Shown here: one piece after another, positions 45,501 to 57,500 of the stretch
How the letters are laid out: each line of letters opens with the position of its first letter
Numbering within the stretch: position 1 is the first letter of the stretch
Source: Ancylostoma caninum
Lineage: Eukaryota; Nematoda; Chromadorea; Rhabditida; Ancylostomatidae
Assembly (NCBI GenBank): GCA_037903475.1
Contig: JBAJFG010000109.1
Location: 62,001 to 126,000, forward strand
Direction: 5' to 3'
Length of the DNA stretch: 64,000 nt
Translations under genes and position numbers: made by a program
Notes under the pieces: generated by a model
The model's database searches: none
What the model was told of the DNA's origin: nothing
Seen by the model: the letters and a program-made list of their open reading frames with translations, nothing else

Positions 45501-48500
45501 AAATGGCCATGTTTTGAGGACGAGTTCTTCTTCCATATTCTGATTGTTGTGTGCTTTCTTTTGCTGGATAGGTATGGAACTGCAAATGCAAGCTATAAAA
45601 TGAGTCTTGGAGTATTGCATCTTCACAATTTTTTTCTGAAGTACTGTCTTTCTGGATAGGAAGCGTTAGGAGACGGAAGGAAAAGGAAAAGGAACCAAAA
45701 GGAACCCATCCCGTCGAAAAGGAAACCTATGAAAGCATTTTTTTGTTCGAGATTAAACCTGGAACTAATCGCCACAAAATGCTCAAGTGATAACATGAGA
45801 TTAATAATGTAAAGAAACAAGCTAATGCAAGATTTTTTTTCCACTTTCCAACGTACATAATTCGTGAGAAGTTTGTGACCCATTCTTGGAATGGGGGGGG
45901 GGGGGGGAGGAAGGTTGTTCAGTGAGGAAGACGACTTTCATAAATTTGTGGAAGAACTGGCAGTCGCGGAAAGATGAGCTGCAAATTCAAGTATTCGATG
46001 TACTTCACTATTTAATAGGCTTAATCTGTCACTTTATCGATAAGGGAATGCCTTCTCGTTGACGAAAATCAATTCGACGGGTGGTTATGTGAACAGAGAA
46101 TTCACTAAAAGAACAGAGCTGGGTTGCTGTAAGCAGTGAGAAAGAAGGTCTACTTTTTTGAATGAGTTTCATGGTTCTAACATAGCTGGATTATGGATCC
46201 AACTGTGGGATGCAAACCAATGCAGCATTTGAAAGTTCTGTGTATTTGAACTATTTCCAGGCAAGACAGCCGGCTGCAGGTGCATCCTCCCTTCTCCTTT
46301 CGAATGCAGATAGCCTTGTGGTTGGTGGCGGCGCGCGTGCGTCTCGCCATAGTGAAGTTGTTTTCGGGCCCGATACGGCTCCGACACGCGCTCTCACGTT
46401 TCCCATTCTATTCGAGCATAAAATGTGCACTGTTGTTTGCGTGCTCGGTAAGAGAGGCGCCCTTAGTTTTACTGGAGAACACGAAACGGCTCATGCTAAG
46501 AAAGTACCTTATTTTGACACTAAGCGAGTTCTGTGCTTGAGTGACGATGGCTATTTCTGCTATCAGGATCCGGTTGGTTTGATACGGATAGTGGATTCTA
46601 CGGAGGAACTTTCTGGGTTCGAAGTTCAGTACTTGCATTATCTGGTGTCGAAATTGTTTGGAGCAAAGTTTAGTTTTGTGGGAGGTATGATCTGACTGTG
46701 CAGGGAGCGCACTGCAGCCTGCTCATCACTGCAATAATTTCAATGGTGGATTTTGCTAATTCCCTTTTTTCGCGGCCTATTTTGCAGCCAAAATTCGCCA
46801 GCAAATTTCGCAATCATCGCTTTTGAAATTAGCCGATCCATATTTATGAGTCATAAAATTCTCTTTAAAAGGACGTCTCATATTCTCTGTGTATTTTTAC
46901 TGAATTGATGTGCTGTAGATTCCACTTGTGTGTGAGTGTTTGTCATTTCTGTGCTGCGATGAAGATCTGTCAACCCAGTGGAAAGCTGACATGTGCCTTT
47001 TGATATGCCCCAGCGTTCTTTGACGCATGTGTGTGTGTAGCGAATGTTTGCCATTTGAGTTGGTCGGCCAGGCCGCTTGCAGTCGTGGCAGACGTAGGCC
47101 AAGCGAACGTCGTTAGCTCTCACCTTTCCTCTCTCCTCGCAAGCGAGGGCTACTGTATGACAGGTTTGCCTGTTTACCTCGCACATTCGAGTATCTCCTT
47201 TATTCGCACGTTTCTAAGTGGTGCCGGGGAGCTGGGATGGCGGGTCACTTCCTGTGTCTTTGCTAGGATATTTATTTATTTACTTATATATTCATACACT
47301 CGAAAAAATTCCAACTGCAATAGAAAACAGTGTTATTATGTAATTTTTATTTCGTGGGACTTGCTTCACAGTTTAAACAAAGCGGTAAAGTGATCTTGTA
47401 GTTATATAGATATTGCTTTCAACCAAAGAACGAGCAACTTCTGAGATTCGCATATGGGGTTGCTATTTTCTCTGACACGCTTTCCTTATATTTTTTTGTT
47501 CGCCATTTCAGTTGGATTTCGAGGAAATTTTCGATCTACATCCCATAAACCTTTGTTAAAATGAGTTAGACAAGCTCCCTTCATCTTTCAAAATTAGAAA
47601 TCGTGGCGAGGATGATATGGACCATATCGTGTGGTATTAGTATCTTTGGGAGTCCTAGGAAGTTTCCCGCCTCGAAACACCTGAAAATGTAATTTTCGTC
47701 TTCCCGCAGCGATGGTCAGCTGAATACTTCCCGCAGTAGCGCACTTTCACTGTGCTGCTCGTGCTTTATCTTGGTATCTCGTTGTAAGCGAGAAGTGACA
47801 AACGTTTGGCTCTGATCTCAGGTGATAAAGCTCGTGCACCCTGTACGCATTAGAAGACAGTAATAGTCGAAATTTCAAGACAGCAAAGTAATAGTCGAAA
47901 TTTCAAGACAGCAATTAAGTATTCCATTACCAGACTGATATTGAGGTGGAGCGTAAGTATCCGGCGTTTCTTCTGCTCATTTTCACTCATTGCAATTGGC
48001 GCTTTGTCTTTTTTCTCTGTGAATATTCTTCAGTATCCACTTTAAGAAGCGACGTATCGGAGATCATCTTCGTTTTCATCGCAGTACACTTTGCAACGTC
48101 GAGAAGGCATGAATTTCCATTTGGTCATTCTAAATGCTATTCTAGCGGAGTTTCCGATGAGTCATTGGACTTCAACGGCGATTCTGGTGATGGGAGGTAG
48201 AAGAACTAGATGAGTCGACCGCTTCTTAACTTGTTATCCATGCTCACGTCATCTCAATTCTTTGAAGTTCATTGCCTTCGTCGAAAGCCTCGCCGAGATC
48301 ACGAAATGACGTTGCTGTCGCCAATTTCTCGAATTTGCCGAAAGTGGTGTGACAAACAGGAGTATGACTATTTAAACGGCTTTTTATCAAGTGAATACCG
48401 AGAAATGTTTTCATGAAAGTGAGCAAACATAGCGCCAATGAGCGGAAGATGCGCGAATAAAAACACCGAGGAGTTGTGGATCAGCCTAATGATGGCCTGA

Positions 48501-51500
48501 AACAGCGAAAATTCGAACATCTTCACATTATCCAATAAATCCAAGTTTATACGAGGGTCCTCCGTATGTTTGAATCGCTAGCGATTATGTAAGAAATTTT
48601 AACGACTAGACAATGGGCCACTAGTACGGCGTAATACGGCTTGCCCATTGTAATGTTCAAAGTTCTCTACATTGTACTTGCTTTAAATTATTACTGCTTT
48701 GTTCTCTCACATTGACTGTGTGATAAAGCCCTCTGCAGCAGGGATTCATGAACGTTCCGCAAAGCTTGCAGCCATCTAATGTGGTTTATGTATACATCTT
48801 GTCCTATAGTTATTTTTCGTCATGTGGTGAGAGGTTTTAGCAAAAATTTGCTACTTTTGCTCGGGAATTTTTCAATCTTGGGTTACTAGGTAGGTTACAA
48901 TGGTCCCGGTTGGTATTGTTCATTGAAGTCGCTACGGGTGGACGTGGAATGTACATATTTGGTCTTTTTTTATGTTCAGAAATTCGTCATCAGGATTGGT
49001 CACCTCGCTGGAAATAAAAATTCGTTCCCAGTACTTGGTGCATTGGTGCGAATCCTCGGCTAATATCCGTAACCGTGCTGTATCGTGAGGTTCAGGTAGA
49101 ATACATGGAACTTCCGCAAACCCGAGAATTTCCAAGTACTAGAACTTTCGAATTTTCCGAACCCTAGAAGAAAATTTGAATATTCGATCGTTCGAATAAA
49201 TGTTCGAGTTCTGCACGATACTCTGAAAACCCCAAAGCATAGTAGGAAGCTCGACTCCCATATTCAATTTCTGTTACAGAGTAAGGTGGCGACTTCATAT
49301 GTTTTACCTGTGGCCATATGAAAACTTCGGAAAATTTACAGCTGTGCTTGCACGGTTTCACTGAGAGGACATGTTCGTTGTCCTTCTGCTCATCAAAGAG
49401 AATCACTATAGCTGCAAATTGTGCGATGTTGCGAAATTCGCCAACATTTCAGATTACACAGTCGTGTTTGTCACAGTATAGCGATGAACGTGCCGTTTTC
49501 CAGCTGCTTTTAAATCTATTGTCATGCTTGCTAGAGTGAGCCTTGCACTTTGAGTGCAAAACAACAAAAGAACATGTCCACCTATTCATTTATAGACTTG
49601 TTGAATTTAGCTCAGATAACGCTTCTGAATGGCACACTGCGAGATGCATGAAGGTAGAGTATAACCGTGATCACATGTAAACTTAAAACCGTTATTCAAG
49701 AAGAAACGAAACAGTGGTTTGCCCTCCATTTTAAGCTATACCTTTCCATAGAAGTTGGAATGCATAGGAGTTTCTCTAGTATTTGTTAATGAAGGAAGCC
49801 CCCAAACTTAGTAACGTAACCGTTGCGTGTTGTCGAACCAGAGCCACATCCGGAGAAAACAGAGTAATAAATAGCATGAGAAATAGAGATCGCAAATCTC
49901 AGGACCAGATAATCAAATCTCATGAAAAGGTTTTGGGGGTTTAGTATGAATACTTGTTTTGAACATCCTTTTTGTTTATATTACTGGCCAAATTCGGTTC
50001 AGTTGGCGTTTGATATCTGTAAAAACTGTAACTCACCCTCTTGCCTCTCTTTCATGTGTAGAAAATACAACGTAGACACGTCAAAGTTACAGCCGGTAAC
50101 AGTCAAAAGTAACAGTCAAAACTGTTTCTGTCGGAGGTTCAAGGGACTTTTCTTGGAAGAAAATAACGCAATCTTTTATCTTTTTTACCTCCTGGACAGT
50201 GAATTTTATGGAGTCGGAGATTCGCAACTGCATATTTCACTGACTGCCTGCTGTCTCCGCTTCCTGAAGCGTTGTATTGTGTTACCCCATAAGGATGTCA
50301 GCATATTTCTCTCATATTGATGAATATGCTCGCATGCTAGCATCTTGCTGCGAATCATCAATCATCTTTTGCGCAAATTTTGACATGCTCCGTCCCTTGT
50401 TCGTCATTTATGGTCATCTTTTCGGTTCCGCAGTTTTCTGGGATCCACAGCTCATATAAATTTTGTTTCGAGTGCGGAACTGTCAACAAGATCTTGGAAA
50501 AAGTGCACAGTTGTGCAGTTGCTTGTTTTCAGGCATCTATCAAATGGTGTTCTTTATGTAGTTGTTTAAAGTGGTGTTGCATCCAGAATTTACCTTGTGT
50601 TCTTTTTTTTGTCAAGGGATTACTTGGTTCTGAGATCACGCACGTTATTTATTTATCTTTGCGGGGAATTGAGGCTAATTCCCAGCTGACAAAGACTGAT
50701 TTGTGTGGAATTTGAAATTGAGTGCTGACATACAGTGTGCTCAGGACTTTCCGATGTAGCAGGACTAGGTGGTCTTTCATTATTGAGTTTGTCTACGTTT
50801 GCATTCAAAAATTTGGCTCAATTCGAATCTGTGCTTCATAGAGAGAAGGTCGCGGGCTACTGTCATCTGCTGGCGATTCTGTGTGTCGTCGTTGCGTGTG
50901 AGATGAGCTGTGTCTGGCGGAAAAGGCATGTGTCTCTGTTGGATGAGATTAGTGGTTGTTTATTCAGTTGCTCCACGATCCTTGGTGGCGGCTGTGCGAT
51001 ATCGTTGTGTTTTCTTCTTTGCTTCGCCTCAATTGCTTCCAGATGGCGCTGTGCCTTTTGAGATGCGGCCGCTCGCGCGATCGTGCTAATGGTTCGAGGT
51101 CGGTCAGACCCGATTACGTGAAGTGCGTACTGAGAGAGTCGTTGTGGAACGAAGCTTCTGGATAAAAGAGAGATTATATGGTTATAGGTCCTACCTGTGA
51201 TTGAGTCCTGCAGTTTTGTGAGCGTTTGTGTAGGAAGGAGAGGAATGGCTAGACTGATGGAACCAGACAGTGTTCTGGATTCTAGTGGAGCTCTTTGCAG
51301 AGCACTTGCAGGCAAAGTTGTTTATTCTAGCGAAGGTGTCCAGCACTAATCGTCCCAGGCCTCGGTAGGAACATCGTCAATCTTGTTTTGGTGCAATGGT
51401 AACAGTTGCAGCAGCTTTTTTAGAAAGGGGGTTGCTGCATGAAATCCTCTTTAACCAATCCTCTTATATAATAGGTGTACAGCGGGATCTTCGAAACTTC

Positions 51501-54500
51501 TTTTAGTATTTTACCATATTTCCTGCTCATGCTTTATTTTCTTTGTTCCAGTCAATTGAGGCAGTGAGAAGTCCTATACTGACTCATCTCCTTTTCGTGC
51601 TTTTCTTTACCAAAAGAGCTTATGCTAACATCATACATTATTCATCAATTATTGGAACCTATCAAAACTTTGATGGGGTTCAGAACTTTCAACTAAGTTT
51701 GCTTAGTAAAATTTAGTTTCAAATACCTTTTTTTCGAAAAAAAAAACCAAGTTCAAGCTTGGAGAAGATAACAAGCTGCCATCTCTACGATCCTCAACCC
51801 CCTCTCTTCAAGCAAAGCGCCAAGCCCTTTAAAAAACAAGCTCCTCCTCCCTTCCAGTATACGTATCCCCTCCAAACAGTCGCCGAAGTAACCTCCCCCC
51901 ATCTTGGCTACGTGGGTCACCTTGGAAACATTTCTAAAGGCCAGCTTTCTTTGGAGTTCATCAGCGTTCTCGGGGAAACCTTGAACTTCACCACAATAGG
52001 CGAGTTTACCCAGGAAGCTTTTGCTACCTTTACCATTGTCCTTGCTGACCAGGATCAGTAGTTCCGACCAGGTAGATTCTTCAATCTGGCGAATTCATCT
52101 ACTTTGAAGAAGCGGGTAGATTACCATCTTACCGGAATGGTTCATGAATTCTGCAAGTGATATATCTCTACAAAAGCGGCTCACATCGAGTATGCTTTGT
52201 TTTTCTTCAGTCATAGATCATGATAAGAGATGAACTGCATAATTGTGTTCCATTGTTTCGGAGATCTTCCTTATAAAATAGTATAACACATTGGTAATGT
52301 ATTAAGTTTAAGAGCTCTTGGTATTTAATCTCGGAACCGGTTTGTACTGTAGTGAACAGAAGCTTCCATCTGCTGTTCCTGTACGCACGGCAATACACCA
52401 CCAGCTGCAGGTTCGCTCGTCAAATCCTAGTTCCTTTTTTTTACCCGTAAACTTTTCCATTTAAACTGCGATCGCTGCAAATAATGGTCGCTCATCAAAT
52501 CGCTACTTTTTCTGGGTCGTTTGCAATGATTCGCTCTGCAAGAAGGACCGCACGTCCTACTTTATTCGCCCCCTACTGAAGCGCAGAGATGTGCGGAAAG
52601 GTTGATGCGACTTTTATTGTGGTGCCATAAAGGATTTGGGACAAGTTAATCCAGACTACTTCTTGCCTAACAAGAGTGCAAGACTATCGCGCGTCGTTTT
52701 ACTATGCAACGTCTCATAAACAGGCAGTTCTTGGTTTCGAAACAGGTTTTCTGTTTCCTTATGAGCAAATGTTATCGATTGAGATGGTTGCGGATAGTGT
52801 TTATTTTCTGATTAAGCAGGTAAGCGAGTGGGTCTGAAGTTTATTCTGACGTAGTTAGTTGAGCTTCTTGAGTCAACGTAATGTTAGTCCTGAATTTGTA
52901 AACGATGTAGAGAAATATGAGGGAAGAACACCGATTGAACTTATCCCATAGCGCTTCTTCTACTTTTCGCGCTATTTTATTGTGCGTTAATCTACTTAAT
53001 TCTTTCACGGCAAAATTATTGAAGGTATGTAGGAATTTTCAACTCACAAGCGTGTTTCATCGAACTGCTGATTTTGCTGAAAGGTCTAGAAATGTTTGTG
53101 TAGTCTAGCAAATTGTCGTAGTGCTATTTTTTTGAGAAGATCTACGTAAAAGTAAAATCTGTTTTGAGGTTTTAGGCGTAGTAATCACACTTTTTATAGA
53201 TTTCCAAGCCAATTTTTTTCCCTGTGCTGGTGTAGGTCAACACTTCTAATAAAATATAATGTCCTGTACTTTTAACACGGTATAGAATCCAAATGTAGTT
53301 TCCTATTAACACGATTGACTGTTACAGTCTACCTCATTCGAAAGTCTACGTTGTGGGAAATTAGCCCCCTGAAAAATAACCAACTCCAGAATCATGTGGC
53401 TTGGCTAATTATTCCTTGTTTTGTTTTCTCTTGTCATTGTTTTTTTTACAGCTAGCTTTTTCATTCTCTGCATTTTCCTACCAGTTTTCTACCAAGTGTT
53501 GATTTAATAAACGGTTCCAGCCAACAAAAAGAACAGCAAAATCTGTATGTCGTATCGACCTGAAAGGGCCATTTATCATTCTATGTAGTGCAAAGAGTGG
53601 CCATCATCTCTAATGGATGCGGCAGGTGCATTGCGGTGGCGACCAGCGCTAGCGAGTGCAAAGAGTGGAGGCTGTTTTTATAGTGTTGCTCTTAGTTTGG
53701 TCGAAGAACGTCATCCTACGTTTTTGATTTTGTTTTTTGTTGAAGAGATAGACGTATTATTCGGAGCTTCGTTTCTCTGAGCGGCTTTGAAAAGTTCGAT
53801 TTGCTGCAGAGGCTATAATATTTCTGAAACTTCTTTGCCTAAGGCCTAATAACGTATTAGAGTACGAAGAGTTTTTGAAATCGAATGAATTTTCATTCGA
53901 TTTCGAAAAAGATTCGATCTTCAATTGCTCGGAAAAGAGACTACAGTTGTGGAGAGTCGCAATAGGAAGAGCTGCAGTGCTGTTTTTCTAGTGTTGCGAA
54001 TTTTCAAATCCTGTTCGAATTCGAATATTCGTTCGAATTCCTACTTTATCACATCATTAGGTTCTAGTTAAAATCATTCGGTAAAGCATAACAAACAAAT
54101 TCGCATTTTGAATTGACTGTGGTTTTTAGAGACCTCCATTTTTGAAGTGCTAAAGTTATTGGATCTGTCAGGACTTCTTCACTACCACATACATCATATT
54201 GTTTTGTGGTTATGGAGATGTGAAGCAGAAGTGAAAAATGATTTCTTGCGTCCCAGCGAGTCCTCTTTTGAACCATCAATTTTACCTTTTTCTGTTTCGA
54301 TACGGTAGCTGATGCACCTGCACTGTACAGTATCCCTAAACTACCTTACTGGTTTTCAGGTGAATCACAATAGCTGCTCATAACAAGAAGACGAAGACTA
54401 TCCCTGCCACTAGATTGGTTAGAAAGTTCTACATCTAAATTTAAATTTTACTAACGATCAGCAATTTCGATAACCAATATATTGACCAATGTTTCCTGTT

Positions 54501-57500
54501 TATCCGATATCTTGGGTTTCCTGTTCAAGGAATGCAGAAGATTCGTAGACGAGTTACTTCCGGAAGCACTAGCTTCCGGAAGTAACTCGTCTACGAATCT
54601 TGATCGAATCGAAGCTGCTTCCTAGTAAAATAAAATCTTGCCCATCAAGTTGACATATATTAGAAACGTAAGCGTAAATGGTCAAAACTATTTAACCAAC
54701 CTAAAAGTATGACTGATCAGCTGCGTTTATCTGGGTTGAACTCCGCCTAGTTATGATTGTAAAAGTAGTTTAATTACCCAAATTCGAGCACGGGGAATAT
54801 CTCTGGGAACAAGTTAGTTTGGAAGGCCTTTCTGCTGAAAAGGAAGCGAGGATTCTGGTGGTTGGATCGGATGCTGCTTGCATCATGAAAACTAAATGGC
54901 GTGTAAATAGCGCATTCGCATATTGTGAAACGTTACATGAGCGAATTTCTTGGTCATTTCTGCTAAATTGATAATGAATATTGAATTCTTTAATGTGCAT
55001 TTCGGATGCAGAAGAAATTTCGCGTTTTTTCACTGTCTTGTCCCCAGCATATCATTTGTCGGCAGGATGAACTTCAGTCAGCGCAACTGTGTATTTTCTT
55101 CAAGACATTCGATTTGCTTCTTAAATTCGCTTAACTGCCTGAATAGTGCAAGGCGATGTCATTTCAATAGAGAATTTGCAGATGGTGGATGAGTTTTCTA
55201 ACGTGAAGGTATTGAAGCTTTTCTCGTGTACTGTCATTTTGGGAATGACTTCATAGTTGGGAGAGTTTTCTTCGCTGAGATCAAGTGTAGAACAGAAAAT
55301 TATAAAGAATCAGTGAAGTCTATGGTCAGAGAGAGTTGTATGTAGGGATTTCCCTTGCGCAAGGCAGTCCCAGAGCAAAATTGGTTGAGGTCACGGTTAA
55401 ATCGATGACCGAGGTGGGCGACCGTTGCGCTGCGATACTGCGAGTTCGTGGATTTATCCTCGTTGTTTTTGACTTCGTGATTTTGACGTTTTCCAGCTGA
55501 TGGCTGTTTTTCAAACTATCTCCTTGGATGTTAGTTTGCTTTAAGGAAATAGTGTTCTCGGGTTTTTCAACAAAGTGAAGGTTTTCTTTTTCGAAATCTA
55601 ACGTTCACTTGTATGTTGGTGGAATCTTACATAATGTAATATTCAACTCCTCGATATTATCCCTTACTTCCTGTCGTCATACGAATGTCCTTTTCCGGTT
55701 ATCTTTTACAGCGTTTCATAATTACTGATAAGATCCCCCTCGGCTTCTTAGTTACTAACATGAGCAACAATTTGTTTGCCTGTTTGTTAATAAACGCAAG
55801 CAGAAGCAGTAGGAGGAACATTTTCCAGCATGTAGTCCAAATGCTTTAAATAGGGCAGGTTTGGAATGAAAATAAAGAGAAGGAAATGCAGCTGCTTGCG
55901 CTGCTTTTCTTCCTTATCTACTGTTGCATCTGGTGATTTTTGATTAGCTAGCTAACCTTAGTCATTTGAGCGCAACAAATGGGCTTCTAATACTGTTGAT
56001 TACATCAGAAAAGCACGGATCTTCGGAATATTTTTTTCCAATGTGTTGCATCTTCTCCAGTATGATATTTTCGGAAGCTTCAGTTATGTGATTGGTTTGG
56101 GGTTTTTTCATAAATCCATGAAATTGTCAGGCCTAGCAATCTGAATAGTCCACCTATTTTTCTTTGCTATTCGGAGCGTCTCGATTGCGTTCAAATAATT
56201 CACGACTACAGATCCTATAGATAGAATGTGATGGTAGAAAGGCGTAATCATTGTGTCTACATAAGTGCACTGGGCAGCATGAATCGTTGATTTGTATGCA
56301 CAGCAGTCGCATTTGGTGATTCAGGGTTATTCTATGCTCGGCATTGTTTTCTGTTGTTTTTCTAGTACCCTATTAGTATCACGCAGGATTAGATGTTGTT
56401 TTATGCAAAACTAACAACTGAAAGCAAGGCCAGCATTAAGAACTTAGGCAGGAGCTGCAATTTTTGTCTTTTTTTTTTCACGTTATTTTCATCTTTTCGC
56501 TTTGTGCTTTGTTCAGTTCTTGCTTATTTTTCTATTCTTTTTTGTGAGAGAAAAAAAAAGCATTTGAGAGGGGTAGAGCACATATTCAGCTGTCACAGCT
56601 ATTGTTTTAGCTATTGCAATCGATGGCTTGAGAGTTCTTTGTTTCGTTTCACGAAAAGTCAGAGATTGCTATGATAAGTCTTCCTCATTTGAGTCAGCAC
56701 ATCACTTGAAGCTTTCAAGAATCTTCTTTTTATTACATTCGCTGTGGAATACCATACGGATATTGCCGAGAAAATTTTTCGAAATGTTCCCACGTGGCCT
56801 TCTCTTTTATTTGAACTGTTTTTGCTGTCGCAGATGCGTGAAGATTGTAGAATATATCCCACCCCATAACGAATAAGGCGCAGTGCTTAAAAGTGCGTTG
56901 ATCCATACCTTGCATTTTCCTATTTGTACTGATTGAATTTTTTATTGTTATTTCCTGCTGACACTACTTGAAATTTTTCAGCTCTCTGCACAATATTCAA
57001 CTATCTGTACACTGGTATTGCTTCAGAAAATCGGGGCCTCGATCTTTCATTGGGATAATGAAGAGTGAACGTGTTACCGATTGGTAAATTTGTGTTGTGC
57101 TAACACGATTACCCTGGGTAATCTTAAAGATGCATGCGACTCCAGAAATCTCTAGAACCCAGTCAAGTAAGGATCCGCATATCATTAGGATTTGATATTT
57201 ATCGTCTTTGCTGTAGTCGCTATCTTGTCGAGCACGCTTAAAACATTGGTTAAGAAAGACCATAATGAAAGAATGCTTCTGTTCCCTCGCATGCAGTATT
57301 GCACTAATGTAACCAGATGTGAAATCGGAGGAAATAAAAGAGAAGAAGGGTGGCCGGAAGAAACGTAGGAGGCTTTTTGAGACTGGGATTTTCTGTAAAT
57401 ACCCCCATGGGTTCTATTATAAATTTCGACATATCTTTTACCATAAATGGCTTACGAAATTACTGATGGTGGCCAGGTGTTGAAAGTGGGACCTGCTGGG

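Larger units (their letters stand above)
35059..56981 (+). other. Giant flcn-1 intron, about 21.9 kb
   Basis: Bounded by the 11-nt exon at 35048-35058 (donor GTAATG) and the 33-nt exon at 56982-57014 (acceptor AATTTTTCAG). It is mostly anonymous AT-rich sequence with scattered mobile and repeat features listed separately. Many frames of 60-160 codons occur on both strands; none showed a recognised domain or consistent exon chain, apart from the weak candidate at 45428. Nested small genes or unrecognised exons cannot be excluded. Confidence 0.7.

Noticed and set aside
46257..46446. Extra folliculin exon after the 11-nt exon (frame stays open to a strong GTAAGA donor)
   Set aside because: It would leave a complete codon, while the next exon at 56982 needs a two-base remainder; no similarity to FLCN.
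50863..51315. 150-codon minus-strand frame
   Set aside because: No recognised domain, no flanking splice structure, and a competing open + strand frame in the same interval.
54538..54601. Pre-miRNA
   Set aside because: Perfect pairing and a 4-nt loop are untypical of animal miRNA precursors.
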